Assembly (NCBI GenBank): GCA_903920315.1
Contig: CAIXLU010000452.1
Location: forward strand, 1 to 33,602
Length of the DNA stretch: 33,602 nt
From: an uncultured Oscillochloris sp.
Lineage (GTDB): Bacteria > Chloroflexota > Chloroflexia > Chloroflexales > Chloroflexaceae
Direction of reading: 5' to 3'
The notes beneath the pieces are model-generated. The model was not told the origin of the DNA and did no database searches. It saw only the letters and a program-made list of their open reading frames with translations. Below are positions 7,601 to 14,719 of the stretch, one piece after another. Position 1 is the stretch's first letter; the number at the start of each line of letters is the position of its first letter. The position numbers were made by a program, and so were the translations under genes.

Positions 7601-9981
7601 ACATCGTTATCTATGATCTGCACCGTGGCGAGCGCAATTGTGAGCGGGCGATAGAGTGGATCGGCGCTGTCCACACTAAAGGTGATGTTTCCGCTATGCG
7701 GCCCCTCGGCGATCAGATCGTCAACCGCCGACACCGTGATGATTCGGGCCGTATTCCACGTGTCGGGCGTGATCGTCAGCACCGTACTGGCCAACCCGTC
7801 CACATACAGTTTGGCATCGGCAGTAGCGGTAATCACCACCGTGTCCGTCGGCTGACTGTCCAGCGCCACGCGAATGGTTGCGGTTGCCCCACCCTCCGTC
7901 ACCGCCCCACTGACGGGATCAGCGGTAATCCCGGCGGTATCGTTATCAATGTTCGTCAGATTGACAGTGCGCGCCGCCACACTGCGGTAAATCGCGTCGG
8001 CATCGCTGGCGGGGCCAACGCTGACGGTATACGCGATATTTCCATCATCAACGAAATCATCCGCGCCGGTGACGGTGACGAGTTGCGCTGCATCCCAGGT
8101 AGTCGGCGTGAAAGTCAGGCTGGCCGGACTCACCGTACCCTCGGTCAGATCATTGCTCGTGATCGGGATGGTGACATTCGCCGTCGGTTCGCTATTGAGC
8201 CACACCTTAAGGGTGACACTGCCGCCTGCCTCGCTGGTGCTGCTGCTCCCGAGGATCTCAACATTCACCCCACCAACATCGTTGTCATCATTTGTTAGCG
8301 GGCCGATTGTCCGTGCGAACTTCCCGCCATAGAAGGGATCGGTACTCACGGCTGGCACAAGCTGCACCGCATAGGTGATTGGGCCATCTACCACGAAATC
8401 ATTCACGCCGGTGACGGTGACGGTTTGCAGAACTTTCCAGTTCGCGGCGGTGAAAGTGAGGGTAGTCGGACTCACCGTGCCTTCGGTCGTATCGCCACTG
8501 GTGATCGGGACAATCACATTGGCGGTGGGCTGACTATTCAGCCACACGCTGAAAGTGATGCTGCCACCAGACTCGCTGGTGCTGGTGCCGCTCAGGGCCG
8601 AGACATACACCCCGGCGGTGTCATTATCGGTAACGGTGATGATCGCCGACGTGCCGCGAGAGGCATTTGTCGGCGAGCCAAGAGTGGCACTGATCGTCTC
8701 AACGTTCTCTGCAACCTGATCATTGATAATCGCGAAGGGCAGGCGCACTTTCTGGACACCAGCGGGAACCACCACCGTGCCACTGCTCAGGCCACTATAA
8801 TCGCTTCCTGCCATTGCGCTACCACCGATGATATAGGGCACCGTCACATCATAGGCGCTCGGTTGGCTCAGGACAATCCAGAAGGCGGTGCGGCCCACGC
8901 TCTCGCTCACCGAACCGGCGTCGGCAACCAGGTTCACCACTGGCGGCGCACTCGCGTCAATAATCGTCAGGGTCGCCGTTTCCGTGCCGCCAAAGGTCGC
9001 GCCACTAGGCGCACTGAGCGTAATGAATGCGATCTCGTCCCGTTCCTTAATCGCGTCCGGGAGAATCGTCATCGTAATCGCCGCAGTGTTTATACCAGGC
9101 GGGAAGTAGAGTGTGCCGCTCGTTGCCAGATAATCCTGGCCAACCCCGGCTTTCGCGCTCCCATTGCTGGTTGCATAATGCACACTCACCGTATTCGTTC
9201 GCGAGGCACCAGCGGGCTGGATAGAAACATTGACCACTGCTGTCGCCACGCCCTGGGCCTCATTTGCTGAGATCGCGGATGATGCGAAGGCCAGCGTCAC
9301 CGCCGGGGTTGCCGTGGCCGTCGCCGTGGCCGTGGCCGTACTCGTCGAAATCACGATCTGGGTTGGCGTGGCCACATTGCCCGTCGTTTTGGTAAGCGTC
9401 GGCGTAGCCGTGCGTGTCGGCGTCGTTGTCGGTGTATGTGTCGTTGTCGGCGTCGGCGTAGACGTGGCAGGAACAGTAGCGGTTACGTCGCCGGGGTTGC
9501 TGATCGGGGTTAAGCTGGGGCTTATGTAGCCAATATTCCGCGTCGGTGTCGGGATTAGCGTCTGCACAATCGCGGTCGGCACGCGAGTAAGTGTGCGCGT
9601 GGAGACAGATACTGGGCGCGCTGTGGCAACCGTAGCGGTAGGCGAGGGACTTGGCGTAGGTGAGGGACTGGCTGTTGCGGTCGGCTCCTGGCTTGGGACA
9701 AGAATCTCCACCACCGGCTGGCTCTGGGAAGGCCCGGTATTCGTGGCGGGGCCATGTATCGTCTCTTCTGGGGGCGCAGCGGCAGCGGGCAGGGGAGCGG
9801 GAAGAATCGGGACATCACCACTCGCCCAAAAGCTATAGTCTCCCCGTCCTCTCGCAGACAGATTACCTTCATACATCATCACACGCGGCTCAACAAGAAG
9901 GAGCGCATAGCGCGCAATACAACTGACCGCGACGAGCGCGATCAGCATCGCCAACAGGATCAGCCAGGGCAGCGGACGCAT
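1639..9981 (-). CDS. Giant surface-anchored Calx-beta repeat protein
   Basis: About 2780 residues from the chosen ATG at 9981, 16 bp after the kinase stop. A longer reading from ATG 10050 would overlap the kinase by 53 bp and has no clear ribosome site. Residues 5-30 are a hydrophobic signal or signal-anchor segment. Residues about 50-227 are a Pro/Thr/Ser-rich stalk with TPTPT and TATATA runs. Two Calx-beta domains follow (228-450), then ten related modules of about 112 residues (450-1587) marked by VTVTGVDDFV and NDTAG, then six more Calx-beta domains (1587-2325) ending in NDD. A unique region (2325-2650) and a DUF11-like beta domain (2650-2780) close the protein. Calx-beta domains are extracellular folds that often bind calcium through acidic residues. 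A role in adhesion or cell-cell contact is inferred. No LPXTG or autotransporter end is seen. Confidence 0.9.
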   Translation of the reverse strand: MRPLPWLILLAMLIALVAVSCIARYALLLVEPRVMMYEGNLSARGRGDYSFWASGDVPILPAPLPAAAAPPEETIHGPATNTGPSQSQPVVEILVPSQEPTATASPSPTPSPSPTATVATARPVSVSTRTLTRVPTAIVQTLIPTPTRNIGYISPSLTPISNPGDVTATVPATSTPTPTTTHTPTTTPTRTATPTLTKTTGNVATPTQIVISTSTATATATATATPAVTLAFASSAISANEAQGVATAVVNVSIQPAGASRTNTVSVHYATSNGSAKAGVGQDYLATSGTLYFPPGINTAAITMTILPDAIKERDEIAFITLSAPSGATFGGTETATLTIIDASAPPVVNLVADAGSVSESVGRTAFWIVLSQPSAYDVTVPYIIGGSAMAGSDYSGLSSGTVVVPAGVQKVRLPFAIINDQVAENVETISATLGSPTNASRGTSAIITVTDNDTAGVYVSALSGTSTSESGGSITFSVWLNSQPTANVIVPITSGDTTEGTVSPTTLTFTAANWKVLQTVTVTGVNDFVVDGPITYAVQLVPAVSTDPFYGGKFARTIGPLTNDDNDVGGVNVEILGSSSTSEAGGSVTLKVWLNSEPTANVTIPITSNDLTEGTVSPASLTFTPTTWDAAQLVTVTGADDFVDDGNIAYTVSVGPASDADAIYRSVAARTVNLTNIDNDTAGITADPVSGAVTEGGATATIRVALDSQPTDTVVITATADAKLYVDGLASTVLTITPDTWNTARIITVSAVDDLIAEGPHSGNITFSVDSADPLYRPLTIALATVQIIDNDVPPDLTILAQSGTTTSENLDTVTFKVALTRQPLADVTVPISSDNVGEGTVGPASLIFTAANWNVPQTVTVTGVNDAVADGDRVYRVQVGPTSSSSAVYNGLGLKTITLTNIDNDSAGVIVTPATSLSLTEGGQTSTYTVELGSQPIADVMIAVSADAQLRIGTPAPTLSALSLTFTPGNWNQPQTVTVSAFDDAIAENPDFRQITHSTASADPNYNAMTVARVGANITDNDTAGITVSPTSGLVTTESGGPATFGVALTSEPTANVTIALDSSNTAEGTVSPASMTFTAANWSVPQTVTVTGVDDFVVDGPVAYTVSVGPTSSADPFYSGMAITPVSLSNSDNDTAGVNLSATSGTTSEAGGTMTFSVWLNSQPTATVSIPLISSNTTEGTVSPASLTFTPTTWNTPQTVTVTGVDDFVVDGNINYTVTVGPTSSTDLLYGGTLTQTVNVVNLDNDTAGMNISATTGTTSEAGGTTTFSVWLNSQPTATVTIPLVSSDTTEGVVSPASLTFTAANWNVPQIVTVTGVDDFVVDGNMAYSVNVGPTSGGDPLYNNTFPKTVSLTNLDNDTAGVNISATTGTTSEAGGTATFSVWLNSEPTADVIIPLASSDTTEGVVSPASLTFTAANWNVPQTVTVTGVDDFVVDGNINYTVGVGPATGGDPLYNGSFPKTVSLVNLDNDVAGVNISTTTGTTSEAGGAATFSVWLNSEPTADVTIPLASSDTTEGAVSPASLTFTAANWNVPQTVTVTGVDDFVVDGNINYTVGIGPASGSDPLYNGSFPKTVSLVNLDNDTANVTITNVTLPEGNAGTTAFIFTVNLSNIASRDVIVDYTTVDQTATVAGNDYTAATGTLTIPAGSLSGTITVNVTGDTIPEPDKTFLVRLSNLRTSGVGAIAVTLAGAQGTGMITNDDFPTVSIGSPASNEGNGLLPNVVMNFPVTLSAPMPTGYTMVVNYGATANGTATAGSDYTFVPAGTFTFIANGVTVQTIPVTILGDTIFELDETFSISLTSATVGVVAVPITSATGTGTILNDDTLTASINSVSQNEGNGPGTTPMNFTVSLNAQASAITAPVTVNYGPTVSGTAFDTTTAAGAADYTPLAAGFVIIGAGTTSQAIPPVAIIGDTTYELNETFTLTLTGTSAGVISATNGTGTGTILNDDTLTASIDSPSQAEGNGTGTMNFTVSLNAQASAITAPVTVNYGATVSGTAFDTTTAAGAADYTPLVAGTVNIGIGATSQTIVVPIIGDTTYEANETFTLTLTSASAGAISLTNGTGTGTILNDDSSIKLKITDVTLAEGTSIPSATTAFTFTVSLDYPADAPVNVTYKTANLTAAAGSDYTATSGTLIIPTTSLGNTTGTITVTVIGDAIPEQNETFAVQLLSLTYGTIPVVIADNQGLGTITNDDGTIPMVGFSAVTYSVGKTDGNAVLRVRLSMPAPSPISVPYTLVNGTAIAPTDYTNLPSPLNFIAGEIEKTILVPIIPVATAQPDKVFTVVLGTATGATLDPARTTATVAIIDDDKALPTADAGFLQTAGPNYLNGNQWNFYASGGTNYTYMRIDVPCGVTSPPPVQIDLHDAGMNTASVGASNNSAISDEVVAPLVGPPGAPPDNTTFNLYKMPTGWSYDASGLHVPAPALLSTYLLQTVNYLPDTTSGLWNTFATISATASPVIDPTGCGTYLLRASVSDNDVNGWGIRVGWQVVAPTVPPTAPNAHSSVAALPGSGDEISVGILQNTLRHIRGLDECTTFYEYVSPGQATATFNNYDLDYSNPVPPPAMTARVRYYPPSSSYDPLANTGGIAGAASINGEWNGGNAATRGGDVVANPESGWWRIVTCTDTAGSQNQYIQEGQTDQASYTVQPGTPALDLSLTSSSPTVLVGNDLTFTANYTNTSSGITAGAAVGTTFTVTLPINLTYKSCSGASSCTLSTDGRTLTITVPTVVAGAPMGNVTFITTASTPTGPVGVSLLADYKDVLGNPFVGSTGSVVSIQ
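3757..4516 (-). repeat. Tandem duplication of a Calx-beta domain, unit about 370 bp
   Basis: Two adjacent Calx-beta domains are almost the same at DNA level. Landmarks such as ATCGTCGTTGAGGAT recur at about 3757, 4126 and 4504, and both units encode LTASI, FTVSLNAQASAITAPVTVNYG and TYE-NETFTLTLT. The copies differ by scattered substitutions and a few codons. It is a second duplication, separate from the 336-bp block. Confidence 0.8.
5220..6900 (-). repeat. Five tandem coding repeats of exactly 336 bp inside the Calx-beta gene
   Basis: The marker GTCAACCACAAAGTC (with one-base variants) occurs at 5332, 5668, 6004, 6340 and 6676, always 336 bp apart, which equals 112 codons. The units are very similar at DNA level, most of all those at 5220-5900. 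The other five modules of the same family, at 6900-8630, are more diverged and vary in length. This indicates recent expansion or gene conversion of the central block. Confidence 0.88.
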
Positions 9982-9997
9982 ATTACTGCGCCGATAC

Positions 9998-12271
9998 TCA
10001 GGCAGATGCTGCAAGGGCGGTAAGAGATTTTTCAGTGCTGGTTGTCGCATTGGCGTAGCGCAACGTAAAGTAGAAGGTGCTGCCCTCCCCAGGCGCACTC
10101 TTCATCCAGATCATACCACTTTGTCGCTCAATGAGTTGTTTACAAATAGCCAGACCGAGGCCGATGCCGCGCTCAGATGAGTTAATTCCCTCGCTCGCCC
10201 CGTCGCCACGGACAAATCGCATAAATACCTGCTCGTGCATATCGGGCGAGATGCCCCTGCCCGTATCTTGAACCTCAACCAGCATATGCTCAGGCATCGC
10301 CGTGGCGCGCAGGATAATCCCACCCTCGCTCGTATAGCGTCGGGCGTTGTCGAGGAGTTGGTGCACGATCATCCGCACCTGATCGTAATCGGCCAGCACC
10401 TGCGGAAGATCTTTGGCTACCTCAATCTTCAGGCTGAGCCCCTTTGCCTTGATGAAACTCTGAAGCGGCCAAGTGGCATCATCAACCGGGCGACTTAGAT
10501 CGACCGCCTCAAGATCGGTGGTAAGCGAACCCGAGTCCATGCTCGCAATCACAATCACATTGCTGATCAGGCTGGTCATATTGGTCGCGTGCTGACGGAT
10601 AGAGTCAACAAAGACCTTCTGGTCATCGTCCAGAGGGCCAGCCAGTCCGCGCATCAGCAGGTCAGAATTGCCACGGATCACCGTAAGCGGCGTACGCAAC
10701 TCGTGAGAGATCGTGCCGATGAAGTTTGTCTTGGCCCGATCCATCGCCACCTCCTCGGTCATGTCTTGCAACACGCAGACCGAGCCGAAGTGCTGGCCGC
10801 TGGGTGCCACCACCGATTTTGCCGTCGCACGCACAATCCGCTCCCCCAGGGAGAAGAGGTTGTTGGCGCGCTGGCTACCAAACCCCGGCACGCCATCGGT
10901 CAGCTTCACCAGGGGAATATCGTCAAACAAGATCGGCAGCGGATCAGCAGCGCTGATGTTAAGGAACTGACGGGTGGCCTGGTTGATCAGGACGATCCGC
11001 CCCTCGGTATCACAGACGACAATCCCGTCTCCGATACTCTCGACGATAGCGGCGCGCTGTGTATACTCGTTCTGCACCTGATCATAGAGACTGGTCAGGT
11101 GACCGGTCATCGAGTTAAAGCTACGTGCCAGTACCCCGATCTCGTTGAGCGACTGAATATGGACGCGACGGGTCAGATCGCCGGCGGTGATCGCCTCGGC
11201 GGTGGTAGCCAGATCTCCTAACGGCGCAGTGATCCGATTGGCGGTGATCACACCAACGCCAATCAGCAGGCCAACCAGCGCCACCACAATCAGAGTCATT
11301 GGCCAGAGTGTGCTGGTATTGGCTTCATAGGCGTAGTCACGCGAGAGGGCCGGAGCGAGAATACCTACAGAGGTGCCACGGATGGTGAGGGGAATATAGG
11401 CAAACTGGAACTTACGACTGTCCAGCGTCTCGGTGCTGAAAAGGGTAAGTTCGCTCGTGCTAGCCTTGAATGCATCCATCAGTTCCGCGCTCATGGATGG
11501 CAGTTTGACACCGGTCGCGCTGAAAGTTGAGGCTAGCAGATGACCCGTATCGTCATAGAGTGTTATCCCGGCAGACTGGGAGCGCAACGCCAGCATACTG
11601 AGCAGACCATCGCTGCCATCAACCCGGATGGCGGCAATCAGACCACCCACCACATCTTTGCCCTGGCGCACCGGGGAGATCGTCGCAAAGTACAGCGTGC
11701 TGGTTTCGCTATTGGTCGTTTTAAACTGAAGCAGGCCCGCGTACTTATCACCACGGCTGTCGCCCAGGCTGGTAAGTACGCGCTGAGTAAACCACGCCTT
11801 CGAGAGATCAAAGGACGGGTGTACAATGAAATCTCTGTTGGAGGTACCCGACGTCCGCTCAAAATCGGTGACTGTTTGCCCGTTGCTATCAAAGGCAATT
11901 AGGCGATCCAGGCTCACTCCGCTGCGGCTGATACCCACGCGGAAGAATGGATCGAGCGCAGCTTTAAGCCCTTTGACATCCTTCTTAGCGAAGGCTTCGG
12001 CAACCCCCGGCGCACCCGTGTTCTGATTACCTTGAGCAAAAGCAACCTCACGCAGGAACTGGAGATTGGCCTGCTCCTGGCTCAGCAGAACATCATTGGT
12101 TGTGCGCGCCACCGAGGCAAGTTGGTTATTGAAGCGCTCCTGCAACGAGCTGGAAGTCTGATAAAAGACCACAGCCGAACCTACCACCGCTACAAGAACG
12201 GTGAGGAACAGAAACGGTCCGATAATCTGATAGCGGAGCTGTGAGCGTAGCCCCCGCAGTGCCCCTTGCAT
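9998..12271 (-). CDS. Membrane sensor histidine kinase (Cache-like, HAMP, PAS, HisKA, HATPase)
   Basis: This is a 757-residue protein with all expected parts in order. A transmembrane helix at about 16-37 is followed by an extracytoplasmic double-Cache-like sensor (40-320) and a second helix at about 323-345. Then come HAMP (346-400) and a PAS domain (about 405-505). The HisKA box ISHELRTPLTVIRG carries the phospho-acceptor His523. The ATPase domain has N-box Asn642, G1 DTGRGIS (669-675) and G2 GIGLGLA (702-708). Such kinases sense small molecules outside the cell and phosphorylate a separate response regulator. No regulator gene adjoins it, so the partner is elsewhere. It lies just upstream of the giant Calx-beta gene on the same strand with a 16-bp gap, so the two are likely co-transcribed. 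Confidence 0.94.
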   Translation of the reverse strand: MQGALRGLRSQLRYQIIGPFLFLTVLVAVVGSAVVFYQTSSSLQERFNNQLASVARTTNDVLLSQEQANLQFLREVAFAQGNQNTGAPGVAEAFAKKDVKGLKAALDPFFRVGISRSGVSLDRLIAFDSNGQTVTDFERTSGTSNRDFIVHPSFDLSKAWFTQRVLTSLGDSRGDKYAGLLQFKTTNSETSTLYFATISPVRQGKDVVGGLIAAIRVDGSDGLLSMLALRSQSAGITLYDDTGHLLASTFSATGVKLPSMSAELMDAFKASTSELTLFSTETLDSRKFQFAYIPLTIRGTSVGILAPALSRDYAYEANTSTLWPMTLIVVALVGLLIGVGVITANRITAPLGDLATTAEAITAGDLTRRVHIQSLNEIGVLARSFNSMTGHLTSLYDQVQNEYTQRAAIVESIGDGIVVCDTEGRIVLINQATRQFLNISAADPLPILFDDIPLVKLTDGVPGFGSQRANNLFSLGERIVRATAKSVVAPSGQHFGSVCVLQDMTEEVAMDRAKTNFIGTISHELRTPLTVIRGNSDLLMRGLAGPLDDDQKVFVDSIRQHATNMTSLISNVIVIASMDSGSLTTDLEAVDLSRPVDDATWPLQSFIKAKGLSLKIEVAKDLPQVLADYDQVRMIVHQLLDNARRYTSEGGIILRATAMPEHMLVEVQDTGRGISPDMHEQVFMRFVRGDGASEGINSSERGIGLGLAICKQLIERQSGMIWMKSAPGEGSTFYFTLRYANATTSTEKSLTALAASA

Positions 12272-12593
12272 GGGAGTTCTCTCTCGGCGTGCGAGGCTGG
12301 CTAAGCCGAGTTAGGAGATTGTGATGTAGGAGCGAGCGCGGCTGTCAGCATACGATGGTGACATGAACGACATAACTAGAGTATAGGAGAGTATGACACT
12401 AGGATCAAGGGCTTCAGTATTATAACTCCCTAACAGTTTATTTATAATTAAGCGCATTTTGATACTATAATGTGTCATAATTGACTGAGTGCAGAATTCG
12501 TGCAACAAAATGCTCTTCTCGTTCGCCCCAGACAGACCGATTGTGCTATAATCGCATCGGTGTTACGATGTGACGATCTCTGCGCGGCATACT
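12272..12593. other. Divergent intergenic region, AT-rich in the middle
   Basis: This 322-bp gap separates the histidine kinase (-) from the MBL hydrolase (+). Bases about 12400-12485 are much richer in A and T than the surroundings. They hold several TATAAT-like words on both strands, for example ATTATA at 12419-12424, which reads TATAAT on the minus strand and could be a -10 box for the kinase operon. A convincing -35 partner was not found there. No short tandem array is present, unlike most gaps in this window. A 65-codon reading frame here has no support. Confidence 0.5.
12544..12552 (+). promoter_or_regulatory. Extended -10 promoter for the MBL hydrolase
   Basis: TGCTATAAT fits the extended -10 pattern TGnTATAAT, with a perfect TATAAT at 12547-12552. 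No good -35 box is seen, which extended -10 promoters tolerate. A start point near 12559 would give a leader of about 35 bases to the ATG at 12594. Confidence 0.55.
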
Positions 12594-13361
12594 ATGCAGC
12601 TACGTTTTCTTGGAACCGGCACCTCCATGGGAGTCCCCGTCATCGGCTGCGGCTGTGCCGTCTGTACCTCGGGTGACTCACGCAACCGTCGCATGCGTAC
12701 TTCGGCGCTGCTACGCACTGCGGGTCAGACCATCCTGATTGACGCTGGCCCCGACTTTCGCATCCAGGCTCTCGACGCCAACCTTCGCCATGTGGATGGG
12801 GTGATCCTCACCCACTCGCACTTTGATCACGTTGCCGGGATTGACGATCTGCGTCCACTCTGCGATCACAGCGGCTGTGTGCCGATTTTCGGTAGTCCGC
12901 GTACCCTCGCTGAGGTACGTGAACGATTCTCCTATGCCTTTACCGAGAACTCGGTTGGCTCAACCCGCCCCAGCATTGAGCTGTGTCCTATTGATGCGCC
13001 CTTTCTGATCGGCTCTACGACGATCATTCCACTCACACTTATGCACGGCACATGGCCGATTACCGCCTATCGTATCGGCGATCTTGGTTATGTTACCGAT
13101 GCCAGCTATATCCCACCCGAGTCTGCAGATCGTCTGCGTGGCCTGGATGTACTCGTCCTCAACGCCCTGCGCTACGAGCCACATCCAACCCATTTCTCGC
13201 TTGCCGAGGCGCTTGATGTCATCGCAGATCTACGCCCGCGCCAAACCTTCCTTGTGCATATGACCCACGCCTTTGATCACGGTGCCGCCGGTGCCCAGCT
13301 TCCCCCTGGTGTTGCGTTTGCCTACGATGGGCTGGAGATTGAGGTCGGCAACAGGTCATAG
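12594..13361 (+). CDS. MBL-fold metallohydrolase, PhnP-like
   Basis: The 255-residue protein starts at ATG 12594 (MQLRFLGTGTS, the usual start of the family). A GTG at 12570 would add eight residues of no known value. Residues 18-24 hold the cysteine cluster GCGCAVC, seen in PhnP-type enzymes as a structural zinc site. The main metal motif is THSHFDH at 73-79 (His74, His76, Asp78, His79). Further metal ligands are likely in LMHGT, DAS (YVTDAS) and the late VHMTHAFDH segment. PhnP itself cleaves cyclic phosphodiesters, and relatives act on other phosphodiesters or lactones, so the substrate is open. An extended -10 promoter lies upstream and a palindromic repeat begins 10 bp after the stop. 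Confidence 0.9.
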   Translation: MQLRFLGTGTSMGVPVIGCGCAVCTSGDSRNRRMRTSALLRTAGQTILIDAGPDFRIQALDANLRHVDGVILTHSHFDHVAGIDDLRPLCDHSGCVPIFGSPRTLAEVRERFSYAFTENSVGSTRPSIELCPIDAPFLIGSTTIIPLTLMHGTWPITAYRIGDLGYVTDASYIPPESADRLRGLDVLVLNALRYEPHPTHFSLAEALDVIADLRPRQTFLVHMTHAFDHGAAGAQLPPGVAFAYDGLEIEVGNRS

Positions 13362-13370
13362 GCGAAGACA

Positions 13371-13523
13371 AGGTGTCAGGTGCGAGGTTTCAGGTGTCAG
13401 GCCAGAATGTGGCATCGTGATGCGCTCAACCTGCCACCTGACACCTAACACCTGACACCTAACACCTGACACCCGACACCTGACACCTAACACCTGACAC
13501 CCGACACCTGACACCTGACACCT
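13371..13523. repeat. Palindromic 7-bp array with a 34-bp core (AGGTGTC, core, ACCTGAC)
   Basis: The left arm is AGGTGTC, AGGTGCG, AGGTTTC, AGGTGTC (13371-13398). A non-repeated core follows at 13400-13433. The right arm is twelve 7-mers of ACCTGAC, ACCTAAC or ACCCGAC plus a final ACCT (13436-13523). The arms are reverse complements in type. The right arm ends on the base before the ATG of the glycosyltransferase. The core recurs inverted at 22724-22757 with 31 of 34 bases the same. Confidence 0.9.
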
Positions 13524-14636
13524 ATGAGAATCGGCATTGATGCGCGGCTGAACGCCTACCGCCAGGGCGGAATCGCCCAGTACACCCGGCTGCTGCTCGC
13601 GGCTATGGCACCGCTGATTGGTGAAGATACGCTGGTCGCCCTCCAGCACCGCCGCCAACCTCAGCCGATGACCGTTGCCCGAAATGTTGAACGAGCGTTG
13701 CTCTTCACCCCGCCCCACAATCGCTTTGAGCCACTGGCTCTGCCCATCGAATTGTTGCCCCAGCGGCTCGACCTGCTGCACTCTCCTGATTGTGTGGCCC
13801 CACGGCTGCGCCCCTGTCCTGCCGTCGTGACGATCCACGATCTGGCTTTTCTGCGCTTTCCCGACATCCTTGATGCCGACGCCCAGCGCTACTACGGTCG
13901 GGTACGTGCATCGGCCCACGCCGCCCAGGCCGTGATTGCCGTCTCTGAATCTACCCGCGCCGATATTGTTGAACTGCTTGATCTGCCGGTCGAGCGGATT
14001 GATGTGGTGTATGAGGCGGCAGCACCCTCCTTCCGCCCCGCTGAGGTGGGCGCGGGAGAGCAGCGCACGATCAACGAGCGACCGCTGCGGGCGGGAGAAT
14101 TCGCTCTCTTCGTCAGCACCATCGAGCCGCGCAAGAACCTGGAGACGCTGCTGCGCGCCCTGCGGGTCTGCCTCGACCGACGCCCGCAGACCGGCTACCG
14201 TCTGGCCATCGCCGGGGTGCGTGGCTGGCTGGACGGGCCGGTCTTCGATCTGATCCGTGAACTGCGCCTCGCGGATCATCTGGATTTTCTGGGTTGGCCC
14301 GAGCCCAGCCAGTTGATCTGGCTTTACAGTGCCTGCAGACTCTACCTCAACCCTTCGCTCTACGAAGGCTTCGGATTGCCGGTACTCGAAGCTCTGGCCT
14401 GCGGGGCACCGGCCCTAGTGGCAGACACCAGCAGCCTGCCTGAGGTTGCGGGCGACGCGGCGCTGCTCATACCGCCGCGCGATGTGGCGGCCTGGGCGGC
14501 GGCGATTATGGATCTCTGGGAAGATGACGCGGCGCGGATCGCGCTGGCGCGACGCGGGCCGATCCAGGCGGCGCAATTTTCCTGGGATCGCGCTGCCCGC
14601 GAAACCCTGGCGATCTACCGGCGAGTGGGACGGTGA
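13524..14636 (+). CDS. Family 4 glycosyltransferase
   Basis: This is a 370-residue GT-B protein. It starts MRIGIDARLNAYRQGGIAQY, a typical GT4 N-terminus with a glycine loop for the acceptor side, which is the reason for this start. VTIHDLAFLRFP and AVSESTRADI are conserved linker motifs. FVSTIEPRKNLETLL begins the nucleotide-sugar domain. SLYEGFGLPVLEALACGAP near residue 277 is the E-x7-E signature that holds the donor sugar nucleotide. GT4 enzymes of this kind are retaining transferases that build polysaccharides or glycolipids, and the exact sugars cannot be read off. No Shine-Dalgarno sequence is present, because the 7-bp array runs right up to the ATG. Translation may rely on an unstructured leader or on read-in from upstream. 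Confidence 0.93.
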   Translation: MRIGIDARLNAYRQGGIAQYTRLLLAAMAPLIGEDTLVALQHRRQPQPMTVARNVERALLFTPPHNRFEPLALPIELLPQRLDLLHSPDCVAPRLRPCPAVVTIHDLAFLRFPDILDADAQRYYGRVRASAHAAQAVIAVSESTRADIVELLDLPVERIDVVYEAAAPSFRPAEVGAGEQRTINERPLRAGEFALFVSTIEPRKNLETLLRALRVCLDRRPQTGYRLAIAGVRGWLDGPVFDLIRELRLADHLDFLGWPEPSQLIWLYSACRLYLNPSLYEGFGLPVLEALACGAPALVADTSSLPEVAGDAALLIPPRDVAAWAAAIMDLWEDDAARIALARRGPIQAAQFSWDRAARETLAIYRRVGR

Positions 14637-14656
14637 GTACGACAACGAGGTTTTGC

Positions 14657-14709
14657 CACAGAAAAACACAGAAGGACACAGAAAGAATACATTTCTGTGT
14701 CCTTCTGTG
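14657..14709. repeat. Palindromic 10-bp array (CACAGAAGGA) and hairpin
   Basis: Units CACAGAAAAA, CACAGAAGGA and CACAGAAAGA run from 14657. An 18-bp perfect stem pairs 14667-14684 with 14692-14709 around a 7-base loop. It lies between convergent genes (glycosyltransferase + and eIF2B-like -) and may act as a terminator for either, although no clean T-tract follows. A related, less perfect hairpin with ACAGAAAG and TTCTGTGG lies on the other side of the eIF2B-like gene. Confidence 0.8.
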
Positions 14710-14719
14710 GCCACGATCC

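Noticed and set aside
6265-9270. Long plus-strand reading frames opposite the Calx-beta gene (6265-7296, 7510-8298, 8425-9270)
   Set aside because: They are shadows of a GC-rich repetitive gene. Their translations are Arg/His/Gly-rich with no family motif, and the minus-strand gene shows clear domains throughout.
9910-9981. Lipobox in the giant protein (AVSC near residue 21)
   Set aside because: The -3 position is Ala and a second hydrophobic stretch follows, so a lipoprotein signal is not supported well enough to call.
12311-12508. 65-codon minus-strand frame in the AT-rich gap
   Set aside because: No ribosome site, no recognisable pattern, and it overlaps likely promoter sequence.
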